Assembly: GCF_030052815.1 (NCBI RefSeq)
Contig: NC_079495.1
Coordinates: forward strand, 35,397,987 to 35,461,986
Source: Hevea brasiliensis
Lineage: Eukaryota > Streptophyta > Magnoliopsida > Malpighiales > Euphorbiaceae
Direction: 5' to 3'
Length of the DNA stretch: 64,000 nucleotides
Part shown: positions 49,161 to 60,182 of the stretch, piece after piece
Numbering within the stretch: the first letter of the stretch is position 1
Layout of the letters: each line of letters begins with the position of its first letter
Notes under the pieces: generated by a model
The model's database searches: none
Seen by the model: the letters and a program-made list of their open reading frames with translations, nothing else
What the model was told of the DNA's origin: nothing
Position numbers and translations under genes: made by a program

Positions 49161-50782
49161 TCTTTTAAATTACTGTTTGAAAGCCTGTATGTAGAATGGA
49201 TTTTCACCTTCCCCCTCACTACTATCACCCCTTCTAGACATGTTTTCAGACCTACAAGAAAATGGTTAATGTAAAGAAAACACCTCATTCACTCCCTTAC
49301 GTGTTTACACTCAACAGGGGACGCTCCACTCGTGTTTAACTCAACAAGGCTTTTCCCCTCTTATGAATTCACCACTATGTGCCTTTTACCTTTCTTGGCT
49401 ATGTCCACAAGTTCTTATCAAACTCAAGTAACTTAAACCAAGACTGTACTCACAAAAATTTAACACATAATAAAATTCTTGAACGTGACGGATCAAAACA
49501 AGTAATCAAGAAAGCAATAATGTGACTCAAGAAGTCAAGAAGAGAAAAGCTCAAGTATGGAAATGTAATGCAATAAGGAATAAAGAAAGAAGACACCAAA
49601 ATAAAAGAGTAGTAAGCTGGAAAAGAGACAACCTAAAGTAGAGATATCAAGCTTAAATATCCAAGTTTGCCACCAACTTATCACAATTACCAGCAGTTCA
49701 CACAATACACTAAGAATTGCATAAATTTAGGATCACCAAGCAAACGAGTGTATTTTGATCTGAAATTGAGTAGGCAAATGCAAACCAATACTGACTAATT
49801 GCTGCTAGAATTTCAGGCTTTTCTTGATAGGTTTACCTTGTAAACTAAATTTAATAGTGTCCACCGCAAAATTTTTGTTCCCCGCACAAACGATTAAATT
49901 TTGAGTTGAGATTTCATTTGAGAATAGCTCAAATGTGGCAAAAACAACCTGTAAATTTTCAGGAATTTTCGGGCTGATTTGCTATGTGAACTTAATTTGA
50001 TTGAGTCTGCCGCAAAATTTTGGTTCCCCGCACAAACGGATGAATTTTAAGCTGAAATTTAATTTGAGAACTACTGAAATGGGGTATAAACACCCGGTAA
50101 ATTTTCAGAAATTTCTAGGCATATTTGCTATGTGAACTTATTTTGATCGATTCTGCCGTAAAATTTTGGTTCCCTACCCAAATGGTTGAATTTTAAGCTG
50201 AAATTTAATTTGGAAACTATTAAAGTGGGGTATAAACACCCTGTAAATTTTCAAGAATTTCTGGGTCTATTTGCTATGTGAACTTAATTTGATCGTATCT
50301 GCCGCAAAATTTTGGTTCAGCAGGCAAACAACATCAAACAACCCCCAAAATTTACAACCAACGTCTTAAATACACCCAAATAATGATGGTACAGTTTCAG
50401 GCCAAATAGGTGAGTCGAACTCAATGACCCAAATAATCTCTCATGCTTGATATCAAAATGAAGGAAGCGAGATGGATAGCTAGAATAATGGCTTTGGATT
50501 GATTGACCCAAAACCCTAAGACAAACTCAACAAAACAAATTTTTAAACAAACAGGTCATACTAAACCCCAAGAGCCAATTTCAGTCAAGCATACAATGAA
50601 CAAAAATATGAATAATAGAAACACAATAAGAAGCAAAACAAGGTTTAGCAAGAAAGAACCAGATGCAAGATGAAGAAGAAGAAACAAATATGGAACTAGA
50701 GCCAAACAGCAAATATGAAAAAGGTAACAAACACAAAGAATAAGAAGCAAATAGAGAATCTACCTTGTTTGGACGTCCCTTT
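49161..50782 (-). other. Element H leader between primer site and gag
   Basis: This untranslated leader of about 1.6 kb has no convincing ORF. It includes the 146-bp tandem repeats at 49835-50320. Confidence 0.75.
49835..50320 (-). repeat. 146-bp tandem repeats in the H leader
   Basis: GCTATGTGAACTTA recurs at about 49981, 50127 and 50273, an exact 146-bp spacing. Each unit also holds CTGCCGCAAAATTTTGGTTC, CACAAACGG and CACCCGGTAAATTTTCAG-like blocks. About 3.3 units are present. Confidence 0.92.
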
Positions 50783-50794
50783 GCTCTGATACCA
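50783..50794 (-). other. Element H primer-binding site, initiator tRNA-Met type
   Basis: GCTCTGATACCA on the + strand is the perfect complement of the usual site TGGTATCAGAGC, four bases from the right LTR. Confidence 0.92.
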
Positions 50795-50798
50795 AAAC

Positions 50799-51621
50799 TA
50801 ATTTGAACCCTCAAGTAATTGGTAACTTGAAAACCCACATTCAAGAATTAAAGGAACAATATAGAAAGCACAAAATCAAGATGTATGAATTTGATTCTTT
50901 GAACCAGCACAATCAGATTGCTGTGTAATTCAAAGAAAATATCAGAAATGGGATTCTTGACCTAATTCATATGGAGAATGAATAAACCAAGAATATTATG
51001 CACATTAAACCTTACAAGATAGAAATCTCAGCAAGTTAATGAGCTTCACAAGAACAAAGGCAACAGCCAATTTACTCACTAATAGAGCAGAAACAATCTT
51101 TCATTAATATTCAAAGTGTGTCCTCCACTCTTTCATTACACTTGTATTTATAGTCTCTTGGCTTCAAAGCTAAAGACAAAAATATCCCTACTTTAGTAAC
51201 AGCTGTAAGGAGCTTTAAGTCCAAACAAAAATTAATCTATCAAAAGACTAAAAACTCCTAACAAAAAGCAAATTTAATACAGCAGAAAATAAGGGCATTT
51301 AAGTCCAAAAAGAGAGGTGGTTATAACAGCAAGAAATATTCCTTCAAAAAGGTGCCAGCAGATGCATGTACATGGGTTGGATCTGGTGCATGCATGTCCA
51401 CAGGTTATTCCATGTAACCTAATGCTCCACATGACACCTGGTCACTTCCAAGCTTAATTTTCACCAAATTTAATCCTTTATAATTTTCTTCATGCCATTC
51501 CAGCTTATAATCCTTACTCCTTAAGATTTCACAAATTAAATTCTGAAGTGATTTAGCTCTAGCTATAGTAATTGGACCTTGGATGAAATCCTTTGGCGTG
51601 GATGTAGCTTGATTCTCATCA
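50799..51621 (-). repeat. Element H 5' LTR (right)
   Basis: It matches the left LTR from TGAACCCTCAAGTAATTGG to TTCTCATCA. It retains the 10 bp missing on the left, so the - strand frame DENQATSTPKDFIQGPIT stays open for about 70 codons to 51405. That is the likely ancestral polyprotein tail, not an independent gene. Confidence 0.92.
51145..51152 (-). promoter_or_regulatory. TATA box in the H 5' LTR
   Basis: On the - strand CTATAAATACAAG, a near-ideal plant TATA box, in the LTR that would drive the element. A start is expected about 30 bp further, near 51115. Confidence 0.65.
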
Positions 51622-52599
51622 CAATTCCTTATCAATTTCTTTCAATTTCATAAAATTCCAACCCAATTTAGCATGCTTACTACACCTAGAAGTGAAAGAA
51701 AGATTTCTATTACACTAACCTCTTGTGACCCAACTTCAAGCTTCCCAAAACTTTAATTCTTTCTCTTCTTGTTACTACAACTAGCTTCCTCAAGGTGTGG
51801 GAGTGATTTTTAATGAAAGGATCTAGGGTTTCTATGGTGAGAAAGGGGGAGGATTCAAGCTCAAAAGCTTAAAAATGGAAGAAGGGTTCTTCCCATGGAG
51901 TTTGGCCAAGAAGGTTTTTGGGAGGAAGAAGATAGCTTTTTAATTATTGAATTTGTCTTATGTTTGCATCTTTATCCTATGAAAATTTCATTAAGTTTTT
52001 ATGAGGTCATTTTGTCATCATCCTTACATCATGCTTAGGTCATGGTGATATAAGGCTTATGCAATAATTCCCTTTTATTCCCTTTTTTTTCTTTACCCAT
52101 TTCCATTGCATTTTTCATGATTTTAATTTATTTTATGTGTTTTAGTCTCTCTCATTTTAATTGACATTTGGGTCAAAATTCAACTCTGGGTTTGAAATGA
52201 CCAAAATGCCCTTCATTATGCTTGTCGAGTTATATTCGTATTTACCGATTAACTAAATTTTCTTAAGTTTTATTTAACATTTTTAATCTCATTTATACCT
52301 CAGTAAATCTTTAATTAAGTCCCAAAAATTTATTTCATAGGGTTCCTCATGGGTCTGGGGTCGGCAACTGTCTTCACGGTCACTTCCCGGTACCGTCACC
52401 CATCGCTGGAACTTTAGCTCATTTAACCTATTGGCATTTCATTTCTTTTATTTTTCTTAGCTTTTACATGGTCTTTATTCCATCATTTTATGTTTTCTCA
52501 CTATACTTTAAGTGTAGTTCCAGACATCCTAGCTGTTTGAACAGACATTAGTCATCAAAGCAGAAGAATGTATGGACTACCTAAAGTGAGGGCATTACA

Positions 52600-52614
52600 A
52601 TTCTTCCCCTCTAA
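52600..52614 (-). other. Element E polypurine tract
   Basis: On the - strand TAGAGGGGAAGAAT abuts the LTR start TGTAATGCCC. Confidence 0.8.
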
Positions 52615-52639
52615 ATAAAAATTTTGTCCTTGAAATTTA

Positions 52640-53103
52640 CCTGATGTGAAGAGCTGAGGGAACTACTGCCTCATCGTCTCCTTGCTCTCCCATGTCACCT
52701 CTTCTGTATTATGGTGTCTCCACAAAACTTTCACTAATGGGATCTCTTATTTCTGAGTTCTTTGATCTCTCGTGCCAATATTTTAATTGTTTCTTCTTCA
52801 TATGTTAAATTAGGTTGCACAATTATCTCTTCTATTGATATGACATGTGAAGGATCTAATCTGTATCTCCTGAGCATTGACACATGGAACACATTATGAA
52901 TTTTGTCCAGCTTAGGTGGTAAGGATAGCTTATAGGCTACTGGACCCACACTTTCAATGACCTCATATAGACCAATAAACCTAGGGCTTAACTTACCCTT
53001 CTTACTGAATCTTAGCACCTTCTTCCAAGGCGACACTTTGAAGAACACTTTATCACCAACCTCATACTTTATGTCTTTTCTCTTCAGGTCAGCATATGGC
53101 TTT
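52640..53103 (-). pseudogene. Element E integrase C-terminus with chromodomain-like end
   Basis: The reading PYADLKRKDIKYEVGDKVFF at the right, followed by LSPRFIGLYEVIESVGPVAY and HNVFHVSMLRRYRLDPSHV, is the integrase end of Tekay-type elements. After a small frameshift near 52745 the - strand continues PLVKVLWRHHNTEEVTWE, a degenerate chromodomain-like segment that in related elements binds chromatin. The upstream part of the gene is cut off by LTR F at 53104 and resumes at 56213. Confidence 0.88.
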
Positions 53104-56100
53104 TGTGACACCCCTTACCCGTCTACAGTATAGCCGAGCAAGAAATGCCACACAGTGTGCCGGAGCACCAAATCATATTTCAATTCAATTTACCCTTTTT
53201 ACTTATTTACTTACAATTTTTGATTAATCTGAATTTTTTGCAAATTTTATAGAAAATTTGGCAGAGTGCCGGCTGTAAATTGGAAAAACAGTTCTTTTGA
53301 ATCTGTTAAAAACACTTTCAATATAGTCATAATTTCAATCTCAGTCAACCACCAACATATTTTCAACAATTTCTCAAATCACTTCAGTATCTCAAAATTC
53401 AATTCATTTCATATCACACTCAATTCAATGAGAAATGCTCACATTTATTACTGAACATAGTTCATAGATAATTACATTAAAAGCATAATTATATGAGTTT
53501 ATAATATTCATTACAGAAGTTTACAAAATACAAAATACCAAAATACCAAAAGTGGCCTAATGTCCTACCAAATGCACTGCAAATGTGAGGTGACTCTGGA
53601 CTCCGTGTGTAGATCTGAAAGCTCACCCAGTATGAGGTCTGCTGGACTCCCCAGCTATGTCTCCAGTACTTGCGCATGGCAAAAGCGGCGCGCTAAGCAA
53701 TTCTGCTTAGTGGTGACAATATAAAATAAAATAACGAAAATAACATAAATATGCAGAATGTATGTTTACATTTTAGGTAGACTTAATTTTTGGTATTTAT
53801 TGCAGTATTATTCGATTAAAATTTTGTAAGATTTGTTATCATTGCCCGAGTAACCCCTACTAGTCGACTGGACTGGATAAATGGGTAAACTGGCACTGGG
53901 TACTAAGTACCTTGGACCATCATACCATCGGTCACATTGTGTCTCCCAGTGTGTAACAAAATAGCTAATAAGCTGTAATAATTATCAGGGATAAAATTTA
54001 AGTATAATAACTCCATTAACATAGCCAAAGGCTATTTTATCAAAGAATGGCACGTAAGACCATAAAACACAGAATGGCATGAAGCCATATGCAGTACTAC
54101 TAACAGAACCCTATTGGCATGCCAACCTATCCAAACCAATCTTGCTAGGTGTACTAGGGCATGTTACACTTTTAATTTATACAATTCTTGAAATTTAAGT
54201 TTAGGTGTTACTATTCATTCCATTAGTAAACAAAAATGTTGACTTTTGCATAGACGATATGTACATTGATTTTAATACTCCCAACATACCACATTTTGCA
54301 TTCTAAAATTGTTGTTATTGGTTGCCAATACCATTTCTAAGCTTAATGTTAATTGTTCAAAATTTTCAGATTTCAAGCTTTGTGTTTACTGTTTTATTAG
54401 TTATTTTTGCAGTGGGAATTTGGTAAAGTGGTCAACATGAAAATTGTTCCTTATTGTGTCTAGTTACATTTTTTTTTTGAATCACTCCATTTGGAGTTTT
54501 GTATCTCAAGTTATGGCCTAAACACCATAACTGGCCGGATTGCCAACTTCCCAGATTTTCTGGACTAACCAAATCTACAGTGTTTGGGGCAGTGATTGCA
54601 GGTCACCTTTTAAACATGTTATGGTCAAAATTTGGGTTAGGTTTCTTCATAAAAGTTGTAGGCCTATGTCTCAGCTATTTGCTGGTAAAATTTCAGGTCA
54701 ATTGGACCTTTCTACACTGAGTTATTACCAAATGAATAAACACTATTTATTTGGTCATTTTGCCCAGGCAGAATGCAGGTCACCCGGATTAGGGTAATCT
54801 TTAAGTCAGCTTAGTTTGGTTTTCTGGGCATGATTTCTTCACCAAAGTTGTGCAATTATGTGTCTAGTTTCATGTCCAATTGGCCTCACACCAATTGAAC
54901 CTCTACAACTCCAGTTATTGCTGCCTAAACCTGCTAAAATCATGCCCAGTCTTGCAAGTCACCAAGGGCAGCCACACTAACTTTAATTTCCACTAAACAA
55001 ACCACTTCATTTCTTATTCACACATAGCCCAATGGTCAGTAATTGAACATTAAAACTCTCTTTCACCAAATACATGAACAAGGTCTTAATTTGGGTCCAA
55101 ACCCTAGCTCAACTATCTCAAACCATGCATTTTAACTTGCATTTCATTACTCCACTTAAGAGACTAATACTAAGGGCAGCCATACTACCATTTTAGTCCC
55201 ATGAAATCATCAAAACCTTACCACATCCAAGGCTACTGAAAATATGGGATGGGCATACACATGATATTTATTAAAATTCTTTGTAAATTTACACTCATTA
55301 ATACTCCTTCAACACGAATTGAAAGAGAAAAGCAAGTTAAAGTCACTAACCTCTAATGGAGTGAAATTCAAACTTGCAAGAACTCTTCTTTAACACTTCC
55401 TTTTGCTCCCAAAAGCTTCACTATGAGGAAAGAACAAGATTTTGTGTTGACAACTTAGGGTTTAGTGGGTGAAAAACCAAGAAAATCAAGTTTTGGTAAG
55501 CTTGGCCATGGTGGGGCTATGGTGCGGCAAGGAAGGAGAGAGGGAGAGCAGATGGTTGTTCCAGAATTTTTGACTTCTTTTCTTTATTTTTAGTGTATTA
55601 TAATTGTATTTCTTAAGTTTTAATTGGCCAAACATTTTAATGACCTCATGCTTACATAATGCTTATGTAATAAAGCTAAATTTCTTTCATTTTCTTTTCT
55701 TTCCTTTCCTAATCATTTTTAAATAATTTTTCATCAATATTTGTTCATATTTTATGTCATATAATTCACTTACATAAATGGACAAGTTGGTCAAAAATCA
55801 TCTCTGAAGACGAAATGACCAAAATGCCGTTCAGCTTAACGAGCTAAAATTGTGTGTACCGATTGATTAAATTTTCCTTGTGTTTTCTTAACATTTTATT
55901 GTCATTGGAACCCCAATAATCCTTTCCTGAGGTCCCAAAAATTATTTCATGAAGTTTTCCCCGGGTCTAGAGTTGCTAACGGCCTTCACCGTCACTTCCC
56001 TTTCAGGTTACTCATCCCTGGGGTTTCGGCTCGTTTAACCTTAGTGTATTTCATTCCTATAAATTTTCCTTGATTGTTTTATGAGCATTATTCGGTTTAT

Positions 56101-56212
56101 TTATAACTCCTAACTCTAGTCTATTTATAATTTCAAAAATTCTAGCTGCCTAGATCGACATTGGTCACCAAAACAGTAAACTGTATGAACTAGCTAAAGT
56201 GAGGATGTTACA
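53104..56212 (-). mobile_element. Solo LTR F in the E integrase gene
   Basis: This 3109-bp non-coding LTR starts TGTGACACCCCTTACCCG and ends GAGGATGTTACA, close to LTR C in sequence and size. The flanks GCTTT and ACTTC are consistent with a decayed 5-bp target duplication: the E reading frame resumes on both sides in the Asp-Arg-Gln-Lys region. No primer site or genes, so a solo LTR. ORFs inside are chance. Confidence 0.88.
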
Positions 56213-56298
56213 ACTTCTATCTGTCTGAGGCAGCTTTCAAGTTTTCTTTAATGAGCTTCACTTTTTTCTCAGTCTGTTTCACCAAGTCTGGGCCCACT
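56213..56298 (-). pseudogene. Element E integrase, middle fragment
   Basis: The - strand reads VGPDLVKQTEKKVKLIKENL then KAASDR, the segment just before PYADLKRKD in the left fragment. It is isolated between LTR F and element G. One stop (TAG, likely from Gln) follows Arg. Confidence 0.88.
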
Positions 56299-57442
56299 TG
56301 TAACACCCCTCACCCGACTACAGTGTAGCCGAGCGAAGTGTGTCACATTCGGTGCCGGAGCACCGATTTTATCTTAATTCATTTTTATCATAGTTTTGAA
56401 AATAACTTGTGAAATATAATTCATTTATTGAAATTATAATTTATTTGAGGTTCCGAAAATTTTATAGAAAATCCGGCAAAGTACCGGCTAAAAATGGAGA
56501 AAACAGTTCTTCGGAACCTGTGAAAAACACTTTCTATATTCATATTCAATCATCTCAACTCCAATTATCAACAAAGTCTCAGAATAATTTCATCAATTTC
56601 ATTTATTTCTCAATCATTCATCTCATGGTACTCATATACAATTCACATTTTGTATCACATCAAGTTACCGCAATTTCTTAACGATTCCTCTATTTATCAT
56701 TTCACATCATCATTAGACTCAAATCATAAATAAATTCTCACATGTGATTTATAATCACAAATTACAAGTTCTTACATTAATACAAACTTATATTACATTT
56801 GTTCAAATACATATGATAAAATAAGAGTTTAATTACCAAATTTACAAAAATCTCAAAATACAAAATGGGACCTAGTGTCCTACCAATGCACTGTAGACGG
56901 TGAGGTGACACGGACACTATGCGAATCGTGAACCGCCTTACGAACTGTGGTCTCATCGGGCCCTCTGTCCAAATCTTCAGTACCTACGCGTTGCAAAAGC
57001 GACGCGCTAAGCATAAAGCTTAGTGGTGCCAATAATACAAGAAAATATAATATGCAAATAAAAATCATAATTTCTTAGCCATTGTGTTCATAAGAACTGA
57101 ATAATTACCAACTTAATGTTTAGTCGAGGGCTAATTACGTTTTATGATATTAACTTCTTCATGCATTTTGTTAATTATTTTCTTCATGATCTTGAGTTTC
57201 TTTGTATTCTATCATAATCATTCCTGATATTTAATTTTCGTATTTTCTTTAACAATCAGTTCAATTACAGTTATACTTTTCCATTCATTTGGTTGCCCAA
57301 GTAACCTATACTGGATGACTGGACTGGATAACGGGTCGTTGGCACTGGACACCGTGGTGCCTCGGGCCGTCATACCATGGGACGCAGAACATCAACCACG
57401 TATGCAGTCAGTATGGCTAAAAAGCGATGATATCACATAATC

Positions 57443-57515
57443 GGCATAAAAGCCATGAATACGGGCATAAAAGCCATGAATACGGGCATAAAGCCATGAA
57501 TACAGGCATAAAGCC
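57443..57515. repeat. 21-bp repeat, three units
   Basis: Units GGGCATAAAAGCCATGAATAC; the right LTR of G has four units at 61328-61422. The ORF with repeated SHEYGHK there is a product of this repeat. Confidence 0.9.
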
Positions 57516-58341
57516 TTTCGCAGTACTGCTAAAACAATACCCTATTGGCATGCCAAACTATCCAAACCAATCTTGTTAGGTACACTAGGGCATTTGATAC
57601 TTTAAAATTCTTCAATCTTTGAATTTCAACTTTTGGTGTCACTATTCATTTCATTGGTCAACAAGAAAGTTGACTTTTGCATAGAAAGTAGGTACATTGA
57701 CTTTGGCACTTCAAACATACCACATTTTTCATTTAAAACTTGTTGGAAGTGATTACCATTACCATTTCTAGGCTTAAACCAAGGGAAACAAAATTTTCAG
57801 TTTTTGAAGCTTAACTTTACTATTCCATTAAGCACTGTTACAGTGGGAATTTGAAGAAATGGTAAGCATGAAAGTTGTTCCTTATTTTGTCTAGTTGAAT
57901 TTCTTTTTTTGAATCACTCCATTTGGAGTTTTGTAGCTCAAGTTATGGCCAAAATAAGTTTACTGTTCACGGGTACTGTTCCTGTTGAAATTTTGGGTTT
58001 TGGCAGATTTTGGTCCAACTTTGGTCAGTAATTTGACCAAGTTAAATTCATAATTTGGTCTAACTTTCTTCATATGAAATGTTCTACCATGCCTTAGGTT
58101 TCCATCGGTTCAAGAATCGCCTAAATCCGAGTTTTCTAGAGAGAGTTATAGCCATCCAAACATTACTGTTCAAATGTAAATCTACAGAGTTGCAGGTTTG
58201 ATAACTCAACTTTGTTCAATAATTTGAATGGGTTAATGGCATAATTTGGGGTAGGTTTCTTCATGAAAGTTGTTTGTCTATATCATATCTTGTTACTGTA
58301 GAAATTTCAGGTCAATTGACCATATTTACAGTGAGTTATGG

Positions 58342-58368
58342 CCAAATGAACAGTTACTGTTCATTTGG
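58342..58368. other. Perfect hairpin in LTR G1
   Basis: Same arms as at 27984 (CCAAATGAACAGT and ACTGTTCATTTGG). In LTR G2 a 17-bp segment covering the left arm and loop is missing at about 62248. Confidence 0.75.
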
Positions 58369-59827
58369 TCATTCTGCAGGTGCTGTTGCAGGGTATCCGG
58401 ATTGGGGCCAACTTTTGGTCATCTTGCTTTGGTCTTTTGGGCATGGTTTCTTCAGCAAAAATGTGCCATTATAAGCCTAGTTTCATGTCCAATTGGCCAA
58501 ACACCAATTGGACCTACACAGCCAAAGTTATGGCTGCCTAAGTGGACTGAAATTTCAGTCATCATTTTGCACCCTCTAGGCAGCACACTCATTCCCTTTG
58601 CCATGCTTTATTTCAGTCCCAATTAAGGTCAAATTCCTTCAAATGGTCACTAATTGACCATTAGGATGTTCTTTAACAATTTCATAAGCCAAGCCAATTT
58701 TCACTCCCCAAAACCCTAGCTTCACATTATAATTTCTACAAGATGCCTTAGTTAGCATACCAATTCATCATCCATATATATATATATCCTAAACATCATT
58801 TTTAGTCCACTCTAAGACCAACAAAATACTTATTCCTATACCTTCAATAGGGCTGCTGAATTCTCTAATGGACATACACATGAGTTTGGTTCATTTCATT
58901 CACAAATACTTGTTGGTTTCAAGTCCCTAACATAGAAAATAAAAGTTTTAAGTAGATAGGTGCACTAACCTCTTGTAGGGCAGAATTTTCCAAGCTAAAA
59001 CTTCACTTTCCTTCACTTTCTAGGCTGCCAAACACTTCCCAAGAGGTAGAGACATGCTTTTAGTGAAGGGACTTAGGGTTTTATAGTGCAAATTCATGGG
59101 AAAATGGAAGTAATTAAAGAAAACTTCCATGGAGGGTTATGGAGGAGAGGATCACGTTTTGAAGAAGAAGATGGCTGCTTGTTTTTGGTCTTCCTTGGTC
59201 TTTATTTATCTCTTTTATTAATTAGTCAAATGGTTACTTAATTGTGATTGGTTATAGCTTTTAAATGACATCATCAAGATGTCATAAATTGCTTTTTATT
59301 TCATTTTCCTTTTCTTTTATCCACTACTCATTTCCAATTTCATTTTTAGTAATGTTTATTCATATTTTATGTCATATTAATTATTTACTTAACTGGACAA
59401 GTCGGCCAAAAATCACCTCTGAAGATGAAATGACCAAAATGCCCTCCGTTTGGCTTAACGGGTCAAAATTGTCTATACCGATTGAAAAATTTTTCTAAAT
59501 ATTTTCTTGGCATTCTAATGCCATAGGAACCTCAATGACCCTTCTCTGGAGTCCCAAAATTTATTTTATGAATTTTTTCCCTGGTCTAGGGCTCCTCGTT
59601 GCGAGAACCGCAACTTACCTCTGGTTACCCATCGCTTGGGCACCGGCTCACTTGACTTAGTTGTATTTTATTTCTAACATTTTTACTAAATTTTTCTTCT
59701 TAATATTTGAGTTAATTATGGTTCCTGACTTTAGTTTAAATATTTTTCCGGACGTTCTAGCTGTCCGGACCGACACCGGTCACCGGAACAGTAGAATGTA
59801 TGGAGTTGCTACGGGGAGGGTGTTACA

Positions 59828-60182
59828 ACTCTTCCCCTCTTATTTAAATTTTGTCCTCGAAATTTACCCAATGTAAATAGCCAAGGAGCTACTACCTCTT
59901 TATTTCTTCACCTTTCCGTGTTATCCTACTTCACTTTCTCCTTATTCTCAATCCAATCCTCAAATAGTTATGTACTCATCCTTTTTCATCTTAAATACAG
60001 TCTCCTTCTCATCTCCATTCGCTATCTCATTGTCTCTTCACTCTCTTATTCCATACCTTAACCTAATATAAACAGGAAATACAGATCTGCAATAGTGTCA
60101 CCTCGACTCTTATGAATGCAATGCATGATATGCAATCTATCTAGGTCTAGAAACGCCTAAACCGTGCTCTGATACCACTAAA
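59828..60182 (-). other. Element G interior, non-coding
   Basis: The left end CTCTTCCCCTCTT is the polypurine tract (AAGAGGGGAAGAG on the - strand). The next 50 bp resemble the E internal start (TTTGTCC-CGAAATTTACC). The remainder is CT-rich without any ORF of note. The right end holds the primer site GCTCTGATACCA at 60166-60177, five bases from the LTR. Confidence 0.9.
60166..60177 (-). other. Element G primer-binding site, initiator tRNA-Met type
   Basis: Perfect complement of TGGTATCAGAGC, the same site as in B and H, intact despite the loss of all genes. Confidence 0.92.

Larger units (their letters stand above)
43784..51621 (-). mobile_element. Gypsy element H, CRM/Galadriel-like chromovirus
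   Basis: This 7.8-kb element has LTRs of about 0.8 kb at 43784-44595 and 50799-51621, a polypurine tract at the left, a primer site at the right and one long gag-pol frame on the - strand. LTRs begin TGATG and end CATCA, an inverted terminal pair; in the right LTR the start is mutated to TAATT. The flanking five bases (AAAAC and CAATT) do not match, so no target duplication is seen. LTRs look about 96-97% identical by eye. It interrupts the LTR of E, so it is younger than E. The clade call comes from the integrase C-terminus, which lacks a classic chromodomain; CRM and Galadriel are hard to separate by eye. Confidence 0.92.
41125..52599 (-). repeat. Element E 3' LTR (left), split by element H
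   Basis: Parts 41125-43783 and 51622-52599 join to about 3.6 kb. The LTR starts TGTGATGCCCCTT and ends GGGCATTACA. It shares the GTTATGG hairpin region (about 43256-43280) and the CCAATTGG pair (43407-43429) with LTRs A, C, F and G. It has no coding sequence of its own. Confidence 0.85.
56299..59827 (-). repeat. Element G 3' LTR (left)
   Basis: It runs TGTAACACCCCTCACCCG to GGGAGGGTGTTACA. It contains the perfect hairpin (58342-58368), the CCAATTGG pair (58489-58511) and three units of a 21-bp repeat at 57443-57515. Confidence 0.93.

Noticed and set aside
43779..51626. Target duplication for element H
   Set aside because: The five bases at each side (AAAAC and CAATT) do not match, even allowing for the mutated right LTR start; either decay or recombination removed it.
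51405..51635. 76-codon - strand ORF as an independent gene
   Set aside because: It is the ancestral tail of the H polyprotein carried in the 5' LTR copy and has no upstream gene start of its own.
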